This document shows, piece after piece, positions 1-6,351 of a DNA stretch of 25,152 nucleotides; position 1 is the first letter of the stretch; each line of letters begins with the position of its first letter. Below the pieces are notes generated by a model that did no database searches, was not told the DNA's origin, and saw only the letters and a list, made by a program, of their open reading frames with translations. The stretch comes from JAEUTH01 sp044230205. GTDB taxonomy: Bacteria > Bacteroidota > Bacteroidia > AKYH767-A > OLB10. A program made the translations under genes and the position numbers. The stretch is from assembly GCA_044230205.1 (NCBI GenBank), contig JBGARN010000062.1:1-25152 (forward strand). The letters run 5' to 3'.

Positions 1-213
1 GGGTTCCAAGCGAGGACGCTTGAAACAGCGGGGGGCGTTGTCGCGTCACAAGTCAGGCAGCGGTATAGGCTTGTGAAGACTTCCGACAGTCTGGGGTTTT
101 TAGGCTTGGCGTTGGTGTGGGGCTCCAAGCGAGGACGCTTGAAACAGCGGGGGGAGTTGTCGCGTCACAAGTCAGGCAGCGGTATAGGCTTGTGAAGACT
201 TGCGACAGTCTGG
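1..213. repeat. Pair of 94-bp direct repeats with internal hairpins
   Basis: Positions 1-94 and 120-213 are the same sequence at an offset of 119 bp; I count three mismatches (4/123, 36/155, 83/202). Each copy opens with a 6-bp hairpin, CAAGCG-agga-CGCTTG (7-22 and 126-141). Each also holds a larger dyad: TGTCGC and CACAAG (39-52 and 158-171) answered by CTTGTG and (G)CGACA (70-88 and 189-207). The pair is much more G+C-rich than the neighbouring genes. The short minus-strand gap to the stop codon of the secreted-protein gene places it in the 3' flank of that gene. It lacks the core ends and arms of the attC sites at 2213 and 3351. I do not recognise the family; a dispersed structured intergenic repeat is the simplest reading. 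Confidence 0.8.
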
Positions 214-228
214 AGAAACTACTTCACA

Positions 229-2148
229 TTATTCTTTCACAACTTTACCTTTCTTTATTACTACGTTTTTATTTCTCAATTCGTAAATGTAAAGTCCTTT
301 TGCAAATTGTTCCGTGTTTATAGTAACTGTATATGTAAATTGTTGAGTTAAAAGCTTACGCGAAGTAATGTCATAAATAATAATTTGTAAAGTTTCGTTG
401 CTGTTAAGTTTAACAATTAAGGTATTCGTAACAGGGTTTGGGCTGACTTCTATATGTTGTTGCAATAAACTACTAATACCAGTATATGTGAGTACATTAC
501 TCGGAGCAACGCAGCCAATGCTATCTGTTACGATTACATAATAATTACCATTTTGTGTTGGTATGTAGTAACTGTTATTTGCTCCTAAAATGATACCACT
601 ATCAACACTCCACCATTGATAAGCAACTCCGGGTGATGAAAACAAAGTATCGTTAGATTGTGTAATAACAGGAACAGGCAAAGGATATTCGTTAATAAAT
701 CCCGGAAGCACCAATGTATCACATCCCACACTATTGCAGGCTATAAGCGTAACATCAAAACTGCCGTAACTATTATAGCAAATGTTAGTAGGATTTTGCA
801 ACATGCTTGTCGTACTATCAGCACCGGGAAAAAACCATTGCCATGATGTTGGATTGTTTGATGAAAAGTCAAAGAAGTCAATACAATTTTTCTCGCAAAA
901 TGATGTATCTGATGTTGTAAAATTTACCGCAGGCGGTAGGCTATCACATGATGAACCAATAAGTAGGCCTAACTCATAATTCGGGTTATTAGGTAAACCA
1001 TAATAACTTCTATTACCTCCAAGATAAAAACTTTGAGGGGTGAAGTTACATGCAGTATTTAATGAATCAGGTGAGTTTATTACTGAAAGAAACATATTTA
1101 ATGTATCAAACACAGCACTTGGAAAATTTGGATATAAGGTTGTAATATAAATTTTATTATCCGGACCTAATTCATGCTGACCGATAGAATACTGATTATT
1201 GTTAAGGCTATAAAGGGTGAATTTACTTGACGAAATATTTGTTGCGGTTAAATCATATTGATAAATGCTACCAGTACCCGAAGCATCAAAACTTGAAACA
1301 TATAAGACTTTTCCGTTTGGGGAAAATGAACATCCATAATATACATCAGAATTTGAAAGTGCTACGCAATTACTTAATGTGCCGGAGCAACGGTCAAAAT
1401 CAAATAACTCTTTTACGCCTTCCCCATTTACGCAAACAATTTTATCTCCGTTTGGCGAAGCTACCATTTCACCGGTGCCGCCAAAATAACTATTAACATT
1501 TATGCCGTTAATAGACCCAATATTCTGTATTATGGGTTGACTAACCCCTGCAGGAGTAACATGATAAATGTAAAAAGCGTTGTTACTGAACATATGACTA
1601 ATCACCCACCAATCTATACCATTACCATGCTTAATTGCACAAAGTTTTTCTGTCATACTATCAACCATAAGTAAATTATTTTTAGATACAACAGCTCCAT
1701 TACCACTATCTAAATTCATGTCAATTATGCTGTAATACAAATCTTCCTCCAGAATACTACCGCCCATTTGATAACCTAAATGAAACATCAGAAACAAATT
1801 TGAGGAGTCTGGAAAGGGAATAATCAGTGAACCATTAGTTTCGCTATAATCCGTGAAAATACTATCTCCATTGAGCATAAGTTGTTGTAACCTATTATAT
1901 ATTCTTGAAGAAAATGACCACCCAACTGCACCTGACAAATAAAAGAGAAGGTTGCCACTGCTGTCTGATATAGAACAATTGTTTTCTGAAGAAAAATCTT
2001 TCGCAATTGTTGTTGCAACAGGGTTTGATAAATTATTGAAAGAAACTAAACAAGAATCTCCAAATACCCAATTATCATTCATATGCTGCCCACAGCAAAA
2101 AACCGGCACCGAAATAAAAACCAAAAAGAGTATTATGCTTAATCTCAT
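229..2148 (-). CDS. Secreted PKD-domain protein with T9SS type A C-terminal sorting domain
   Basis: This 639-residue protein is predicted to be exported by Sec and then moved across the outer membrane by the type IX system. Residues 1-20 form a hydrophobic signal peptide. Residues about 25-390 resemble the long beta-rich (propeller-like) region found in many Bacteroidota surface proteins, opening with a NWVFGDSCLVSFNN-type segment and repeated SPNGK/GPDNK turns. A PKD domain occupies about 405-485 and an Ig-like segment about 495-555. Residues about 563-639 form the sorting domain, with VSPNPVTN at 568-575 and a final lysine-rich strand. The start follows from the signal peptide. The gene begins about 70 nt inside a cassette boundary at 2218/2219, so it is probably the cargo of a third cassette whose own attC lies beyond position 1. 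The natural ligand or role is unknown. Confidence 0.85.
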   Translation of the reverse strand: MRLSIILFLVFISVPVFCCGQHMNDNWVFGDSCLVSFNNLSNPVATTIAKDFSSENNCSISDSSGNLLFYLSGAVGWSFSSRIYNRLQQLMLNGDSIFTDYSETNGSLIIPFPDSSNLFLMFHLGYQMGGSILEEDLYYSIIDMNLDSGNGAVVSKNNLLMVDSMTEKLCAIKHGNGIDWWVISHMFSNNAFYIYHVTPAGVSQPIIQNIGSINGINVNSYFGGTGEMVASPNGDKIVCVNGEGVKELFDFDRCSGTLSNCVALSNSDVYYGCSFSPNGKVLYVSSFDASGTGSIYQYDLTATNISSSKFTLYSLNNNQYSIGQHELGPDNKIYITTLYPNFPSAVFDTLNMFLSVINSPDSLNTACNFTPQSFYLGGNRSYYGLPNNPNYELGLLIGSSCDSLPPAVNFTTSDTSFCEKNCIDFFDFSSNNPTSWQWFFPGADSTTSMLQNPTNICYNSYGSFDVTLIACNSVGCDTLVLPGFINEYPLPVPVITQSNDTLFSSPGVAYQWWSVDSGIILGANNSYYIPTQNGNYYVIVTDSIGCVAPSNVLTYTGISSLLQQHIEVSPNPVTNTLIVKLNSNETLQIIIYDITSRKLLTQQFTYTVTINTEQFAKGLYIYELRNKNVVIKKGKVVKE

Positions 2149-2212
2149 TTTCTGCGGTTTGCTGTTTGAATTTATTTACGCGATAGAGTTTACGCTGCGG
2201 CTGACGGGTTGC

Positions 2213-2348
2213 GCATAACGGTTGGCGGCTTGGCGTAGTGGCGGATTTTTACCACAAATGTTAATACGAAACACTACTGTTTGTTTACCCACAAAACTGT
2301 CATACGAAGCACTGAACCCGCCATTACGCCAAACCGCTGTTAGCGGTA
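2213..2348 (-). other. attC-like integron recombination site A
   Basis: The site is read on the minus strand, like the cassette genes. Core R'' is TACCGCTAAC (2348-2339) and core R' is GTTATGC (2219-2213), with predicted crossover between the G at 2219 and the T at 2218. Between them, arms 2225-2244 and 2318-2337 are complementary over 20 nt with two imperfections, enclosing a loop of about 73 nt. R'' is complementary over 10 nt to the first bases of the same cassette (GTTAGCGGTA, ending at 3359), as expected if R'' and R' re-pair in the excised circle. The loop shares a CACTACTGTTTG block with site B. R'' lies only a few bases after the lipoprotein stop codon, the usual compact cassette layout. 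The cores deviate slightly from the RYYYAAC/GTTRRRY consensus. Confidence 0.78.
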
Positions 2349-2352
2349 GTTT

Positions 2353-3252
2353 TTATTTATTTTTATAATTAAATCTCAATAAAGTCGGTTTTTTGTTTTG
2401 TCCTTCATTAGTAATAATCATGTCGCCATTGTCTAAAAATGTTATGCCTTCTGCTTTATTGAAAATGTCTGGATTTATCGGTTCCATATGTTCAATTTCA
2501 CCTTTGATATTGAATATAAAGAACAAATGGTCAGATGCTGAAAGTAAGTATAGCTTTTTCGTTATCGGATGAATTGCAATAGCAGAAGTCATGAATTTAA
2601 TAAATGGTTCAGTAATTTGACCATTCTTTTTTGTTTTGGTGGGAACGTCAATTTTATTTGATGTAGCAAACTGTTTAATGTTTTGAAGGTCAAATTCAAA
2701 TACAGGTTTTTCCGTCAATTTTTTCTCTTTCAAATCGAACCCATATATTACTCTTTTGTCTTTGTATTCAGGGCCTTTCGCAATTTTTCCTTTGCTTGCA
2801 ATTAACAGTCTGTTGTTGTCGGGGTCGTAACAAAGCCCTTCGTTATTATTAGCCGGAATACCTGTGGTAAATGAATTTAGCTTGAAATTCGAGGATTGAT
2901 AATTGGAAATTTCGAATAAGGTTCCATCGCTCCTTAAGATATACATTGAACTGTCAACTCGTGTTATCCCTTCGTAATCTCCATCAATATTGAAGCTATA
3001 CTGTTTTTGTATATTATTTTTTCCAATGTCATAAATGAAAAGTATTCCGTTCTCGTCTTGGATGCAAGCAAAGGTTGTGCTGTCGATGTCAGTCAAGCCT
3101 GAAATTTCTCTTAAGGTGTCAGGAAGAACGAAGGTAAAATCAGGCTTACTCAAATTGTAGCCCGTGAATTTTTCATTGTTTTTATAAGTCGCTGCGCAAC
3201 CAAGTAATGTCAATACGAAGAGTCCGATAATCTTTGAAGTCATATTTTTCAT
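2353..3252 (-). CDS. SdiA-regulated-family beta-propeller lipoprotein
   Basis: This 299-residue protein has a short signal peptide ending in a lipobox (LLGC, cysteine at about 19), so it should be lipid-anchored in the envelope. The remainder matches the pattern of the SdiA-regulated family (PF06977 type): LREISGL near 47, YEGITR near 93, a NEGLCYDP segment near 136, and EGITFLDNGDMIITNEGQ near 268. These repeats are expected to form a beta-propeller. Its biochemical role is not known. The ATG at 3252 is followed three codons later by a second in-frame ATG, so the exact start could be 3243. It is the only full gene of cassette 2. A 74-bp upstream duplication repeats its first 14 codons and its ribosome-binding region. 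Confidence 0.8.
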   Translation of the reverse strand: MKNMTSKIIGLFVLTLLGCAATYKNNEKFTGYNLSKPDFTFVLPDTLREISGLTDIDSTTFACIQDENGILFIYDIGKNNIQKQYSFNIDGDYEGITRVDSSMYILRSDGTLFEISNYQSSNFKLNSFTTGIPANNNEGLCYDPDNNRLLIASKGKIAKGPEYKDKRVIYGFDLKEKKLTEKPVFEFDLQNIKQFATSNKIDVPTKTKKNGQITEPFIKFMTSAIAIHPITKKLYLLSASDHLFFIFNIKGEIEHMEPINPDIFNKAEGITFLDNGDMIITNEGQNKKPTLLRFNYKNK

Positions 3253-3358
3253 AATTCCTGTCTGTCTTTTAAAATTACCGCTAACAATACGAAGAGTCCG
3301 ATAATCTTTGAAGTCATATTTTTCATAATTCCTGTCTGTCTTTTAAAATTACCGCTAA
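3211..3358. repeat. Perfect 74-bp tandem duplication starting at the attC crossover base
   Basis: Positions 3211-3284 and 3285-3358 are identical. Read on the minus strand, the unit starts TTAGCGGTAA, the first bases of cassette 2 directly after the G of core GTTAGCG. It ends CGTATTG, inside codon 14 of the lipoprotein gene. The only ambiguity at the junction is one shared G, so there is no long microhomology to drive slippage. The duplication creates a second GTTAGCGGTA at 3276-3285 and a short upstream reading frame. Confidence 0.95.
3249..3326 (-). other. Duplication-born 25-codon leader ORF
   Basis: The duplicated copy keeps the lipoprotein start codon (3326-3324) and its first 14 codons. 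It then reads through the copied cassette start as LAVILKDRQEL and stops. The stop TGA (3251-3249) overlaps the ATG of the true gene (3252-3250) as ATGA, an arrangement compatible with translational coupling. Whether it is translated is unknown. It is best seen as a by-product of the duplication that may alter expression of the downstream gene. Confidence 0.35.
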
Positions 3359-3487
3359 CGGTTCGGGGCTTAACGAAGTGGCGGCTTAAAAGCACTAACC
3401 TGTCGCCAAGCACAACACTTTATAGAAAGCACTACTGTTTGATTTACCACTGCACCCGCCATTTCGTTTAAGCCCATGTTATGCGAA
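3351..3487 (-). other. attC-like integron recombination site B
   Basis: Read on the minus strand, core R'' is TTCGCATAAC (3487-3478) and core R' is GTTAGCG (3359-3353), with predicted crossover between 3359 and 3358. The arms at 3366-3384 and 3456-3475 are complementary over 19 nt, with one mismatch and one extra unpaired base, which recalls the extrahelical base of attC stems. The loop is about 71 nt and shares a GAAAnCACTACTGTTTG block with site A. R'' is complementary over 10 nt to GTTATGCGAA at the far end of the same cassette (5935-5926). It follows the nuclease stop codon by about 30 nt. Two related sites in series with matching cassette starts argue against a chance hairpin or terminator. 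Confidence 0.78.
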
Positions 3488-3517
3488 TACTCTACTTCTG
3501 TCGTGAAGGTCAGTCGG

Positions 3518-4423
3518 TCAGAATATGTCTGCAAATATTTTGTCAAGGTCTTTGTCCAAGTTACCGTTGTAATCCTTGTGCGGAATTTGTAAGTTCTCTA
3601 AAGCCAACTTAAACCTTTTCCAGCCGTTTTCACTCCTCATTTCAACCCAATTTATTTTCAAACTTTCAAGCTGGTTCTTGTTTTGAATTGAAAGTTTGTC
3701 AGCAACAAAAACATTTGTCGCTCTTGCTATAACTGCGTCTGCACTTTCAGGGTTTCCGCTTCCCATCAGTTTTACTTCACACAAAAACTCCTTGCCGTCT
3801 TTGAGCAAGTAGAAGTCAATTTCCCTGTCAAAACCTTTTGCTTTGTCTTTGATAAATTTTGCTTTGTAAAATTTATCCTCAACTGAATATAGTTTACAAA
3901 GTGTTTGCATCAATGGATTTTCAACTCGCTTGCCTGCTGTGCTCCAAAGTCCCCCACGAAGTTCTGCTCGCTTAACAGCAAGTGTATTGATTACGATTAA
4001 ACTTTCGCTAACATTCAAATCAACTGAAACGCCTTTGAACTTTATTGTCAGCGTTAAATCAAGTTCGTGTTCGCTTTCAACCAAATCCTTGATGCTCTGA
4101 TAAAGTATGTCGTAGTGTTCGTTTGCAGCATCAATCACAATCTCTTTTGTTGAAGAGTTGAACATATTGTGAATGGTCTTTTTGTTCAATCCTGAATTGA
4201 TTGCTATTTCATTCGCTGGCAGCTTAGGATTTAGAAACGCTTCCTTATACCAATCTACTGTAATGTTTTTGCTTTGAAGTTTTGCATCAATAATTTTTTT
4301 GAAAAACTCTATTGCGAATTGTAGAAATTCTGCGTTGATAAGAGTGACTACTTCTATTCGGTAGTCAGCACCTTTTAAAAGTTTCTTGATAATGTTTTTG
4401 GCAACTTGTTCTGTTAATGTCAT
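3518..4423 (-). CDS. Predicted type II restriction endonuclease (CfrBI-like, PD-(D/E)xK)
   Basis: This 301-residue protein is probably the nuclease partner of the preceding methyltransferase gene. A PD-(D/E)xK-type core is visible: EIDFY with D203, then E216 and K218 in CEVKLMG, followed by a GNPESADA segment. From memory this resembles CfrBI-family enzymes (CCWWGG recognition), but the exact specificity is an inference. Residues about 66-100 look helix-turn-helix-like (NEIAINSGLNKKTIHNMF) and may help DNA binding. The ATG overlaps the methyltransferase stop as ATGA (4420-4423), implying translational coupling with the protective enzyme made first. No controller gene is seen. The cassette attC follows about 30 nt after the stop codon. 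Confidence 0.65.
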   Translation of the reverse strand: MTLTEQVAKNIIKKLLKGADYRIEVVTLINAEFLQFAIEFFKKIIDAKLQSKNITVDWYKEAFLNPKLPANEIAINSGLNKKTIHNMFNSSTKEIVIDAANEHYDILYQSIKDLVESEHELDLTLTIKFKGVSVDLNVSESLIVINTLAVKRAELRGGLWSTAGKRVENPLMQTLCKLYSVEDKFYKAKFIKDKAKGFDREIDFYLLKDGKEFLCEVKLMGSGNPESADAVIARATNVFVADKLSIQNKNQLESLKINWVEMRSENGWKRFKLALENLQIPHKDYNGNLDKDLDKIFADIF

Positions 4424-5793
4424 TTGATTGTTTGATGAAAATCTTTGAGTGATAAAAATTTGGTTGGTTGCTCATCAAACATTCCATTTGATTTCTTGGA
4501 TTGCATATAGCCAAAATAATTTTCGTCTTTTTCTGTCAGGAAAAAATATCTGTCTAAACTCTTTGCAGTCTTGCCAACTGTGCCGCTTCCGCCAAACGGG
4601 TCAAACACTAAATCATGTTTGAAAGAATAATATTGAATTACTCGCTTACACAATTCAACAGGGAAAACTGCCGAATGAACTTTGTCAAAACAAGGGTCAA
4701 TCTTCCAAACATTTGTTGTTTCAAATCCGTCTGCAACTTTGCTTTCTTTTACGGTTGTCCAATCGTATTGGCGAATATTCCAGTCCAAAAGTTTTTCAGT
4801 TGATTTTCTGTAAACCATCAAATATTCTGTAACTGAATTGGGCTTGTAGCCCAATGGTTTTCTGTGTTGCTGAAAACCTCCGATGCGATTTTTAACTGAT
4901 GCTTCAGGCTTCATCCAAACGATGTCGTCAATAAATTCCCAACCCATTTCCATCAGGTAAGGATGAATGTCAAAAGGAATGGGGTAGCGTTTACTGCTGT
5001 GTGAACGGCTAACTCTTGGAATGATAATCGGTGAAGTGTTTACGATTAAGAAACGCCCTTCTTTTGTTATGCGGTGAACTTGCTGAAAAACATCTCTTAG
5101 AAATTCAAGGTAATGTTTGTAGCTCGGATAAATTGAATAGTCTCTTGCATTGTAGTATGGTGGCGATGTAAAAGTGAGATGCACACTTTCATCCTGCAAC
5201 AATTTCATTGTTTCAATAGTGTCGCCATTGACAATTACATTTTTCAGATAATCAAAACTCTCTGTGTGCGGTTGATTGGAAAGAGTTTTTTGCGTAGCAA
5301 AAAACTCTTTGTAAATCACCGTTCTCACCATTTCGTTTTGATGATTGATAAGTGGCTGTAAATTTTCTTCAACATCTTTGTCGCCCCTGAAAACCAAAAG
5401 TCCTCTGATTGCCTGGCATACAACTTTGGGGTCATTGTCATTGAGAACCTCAAAAAGATATTTTTTTGCTTTGGGGTTTCTCATTCGTCCGATTGAGGAA
5501 ACGGCTTCTCGTCTTACAGTCGTGTCCAGTTCTGTTTGAATTACTTTTTTTAAAAGTTTTAAGTGGTCGTCATTGGAAAGTTTACCAATGGTTTTTACAG
5601 TCCATAACCGAACATTAGAATTTTTGTGTTGAAGTAAGTCAGGCAGGAAACTACCGTCAAAGTCGCTTGGGAGATGTCCTAAATTTTCAAGAATAAAACT
5701 GATAGAACCACTGTCGCGGTAAGACTTTACAAGATGTCCAATACCACCGTTACCGTTTGATTTTACCTCTTTTATGTGTTCCTTAGTCAGCAT
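4420..5793 (-). CDS. HEAT-repeat-fused site-specific DNA methyltransferase (probably N4-cytosine)
   Basis: This 457-residue protein should protect host DNA from the nuclease encoded next to it. The C-terminal two thirds is a beta-class amino-methyltransferase: catalytic motif IV TSPPYYN at 209-215 comes before the AdoMet-binding motif FDPFGGSGT at 397-405. SPPY-type motifs are typical of N4-cytosine enzymes, though some adenine enzymes share them. Residues about 20-165 look like HEAT repeats: helical pairs such as NVRLWTVKTIGKL and TTVRREAVSSIGRM repeat roughly every 30 residues. That extension is not a standard part of type II methyltransferases and could aid DNA or partner binding. The ATG at 5793 begins the cassette's first gene, and its stop overlaps the nuclease start. 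Confidence 0.85.
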   Translation of the reverse strand: MLTKEHIKEVKSNGNGGIGHLVKSYRDSGSISFILENLGHLPSDFDGSFLPDLLQHKNSNVRLWTVKTIGKLSNDDHLKLLKKVIQTELDTTVRREAVSSIGRMRNPKAKKYLFEVLNDNDPKVVCQAIRGLLVFRGDKDVEENLQPLINHQNEMVRTVIYKEFFATQKTLSNQPHTESFDYLKNVIVNGDTIETMKLLQDESVHLTFTSPPYYNARDYSIYPSYKHYLEFLRDVFQQVHRITKEGRFLIVNTSPIIIPRVSRSHSSKRYPIPFDIHPYLMEMGWEFIDDIVWMKPEASVKNRIGGFQQHRKPLGYKPNSVTEYLMVYRKSTEKLLDWNIRQYDWTTVKESKVADGFETTNVWKIDPCFDKVHSAVFPVELCKRVIQYYSFKHDLVFDPFGGSGTVGKTAKSLDRYFFLTEKDENYFGYMQSKKSNGMFDEQPTKFLSLKDFHQTIK

Positions 5794-5923
5794 TATTGTA
5801 GCCTGTTAATTTGCTCAAAGGTAAATTTTTTAGTCGTCAAGTCAGTCGTAAAAGTCAGGTTAGTTTTACACAAATTGTCCGATGTCAAGCAGAAAAGTTT
5901 GAGGTTCGCACTGTCGCCCAAGA

Positions 5924-5952
5924 GTTTCGCATAACATTCAAATATGCGAAAC
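5924..5952. repeat. 10-bp inverted repeat at the outer end of the cassette array
   Basis: GTTTCGCATA (5924-5933) and TATGCGAAAC (5943-5952) are perfect complements separated by 9 nt. The left arm lies in the first bases of cassette 1, including the GTTATGC core read on the minus strand (5935-5929). The right arm lies outside the array. It could be the remnant of an attC whose stem was lost, leaving R'' and R' only, or part of an attachment site. Confidence 0.6.
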
Positions 5953-6351
5953 AAATCTTACTTTAGTTTCGCTTTTCATGTAAATATCTGGAAATATTGC
6001 GAATGTTTTTCATTTTTGGTCTTTCGATTTTTTATCGTAGTTTATCTATAGGCGATTGTTTTTTACTGTGGTGTTTCTTACTCACGTGAGTGTACATAAT
6101 TGTTGTTTTCAAATTGGTATGCTTAGGTTGCTCTTTTATGTTCAGTAAATCAGTTCTTCCTTCGGACAGGTGGATCTATGGTTGTCCAAAATGATATCCA
6201 TCAGCTTATCATTCAATCAGCACTTAGTAATTCATAGTGCCGCTGCCGGTGCCCGCCAGCATAAAGCATGTGCCTTACAACAACGACATTAGGAATTATG
6301 ATGCCTTACTTATCATTATTGTGTACCGATTACGTATTGTCTAACGAGGTG
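5953..6351. other. Non-coding stretch between cassette array and core genes
   Basis: About 400 bp with no credible gene on either strand and no attC arms, integrase fragment or tRNA that I can see. It contains a perfect 12-bp palindrome, ACTCACGTGAGT, at 6080-6091, which may be chance or an operator. On the minus strand around 6220-6300 there is a short stretch of open reading (HMLYAGGHRQRHYELLSAD) with a more G+C-rich, coding-like composition. It lacks a convincing start and soon stops, so it may be a decayed gene fragment. Confidence 0.5.

Larger units (their letters stand above)
2219..3358 (-). mobile_element. Integron-type gene cassette 2 (lipoprotein cassette)
   Basis: The boundaries are inferred from the crossover positions of sites B (right, 3358/3359) and A (left, 2218/2219). 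The cassette starts TTAGCGGTA on the minus strand and ends with its own attC, whose R'' is the exact complement of GTTAGCGGTA. It holds one gene (2353-3252) in the array orientation. It also contains a perfect 74-bp tandem duplication that starts at its first base; without it the cassette would be 1066 bp. No integrase is visible, so mobility depends on an enzyme encoded elsewhere, if any. Confidence 0.72.
3359..5934 (-). mobile_element. Integron-type gene cassette 1 (restriction-modification cassette)
   Basis: The cassette runs on the minus strand from TTATGCGAAAC (first base 5934) to the final G of core R' at 3359. Its start is complementary over 10 nt to the R'' of its own attC. It is about 2.6 kb and carries two overlapping genes, a methyltransferase followed by a predicted nuclease, with a leader of about 140 nt. 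Cassettes usually hold one gene, so a two-gene restriction-modification cassette is on the large side. It is the outermost unit of the visible array; no intI gene lies in the sequence to its right. Confidence 0.7.

Noticed and set aside
1..213. The 94-bp repeats as further attC sites
   Set aside because: They lack the TAAC/GTTA cores and the arm and loop features of sites A and B, and the GTTGTCGC sequence has no matching cassette start.
2213..3487. The two palindromes as MITEs, REP elements or transcription terminators
   Set aside because: They show no target duplication, no T tract after the stem, differing outer ends that match the start of each gene unit, and a long loop of about 70 nt; cassette attC sites explain all of these.
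6220..6305. Possible gene fragment on the minus strand in the boundary region
   Set aside because: About 30 codons read openly with coding-like composition, but there is no credible start, domain or length, so it is not called as a gene.
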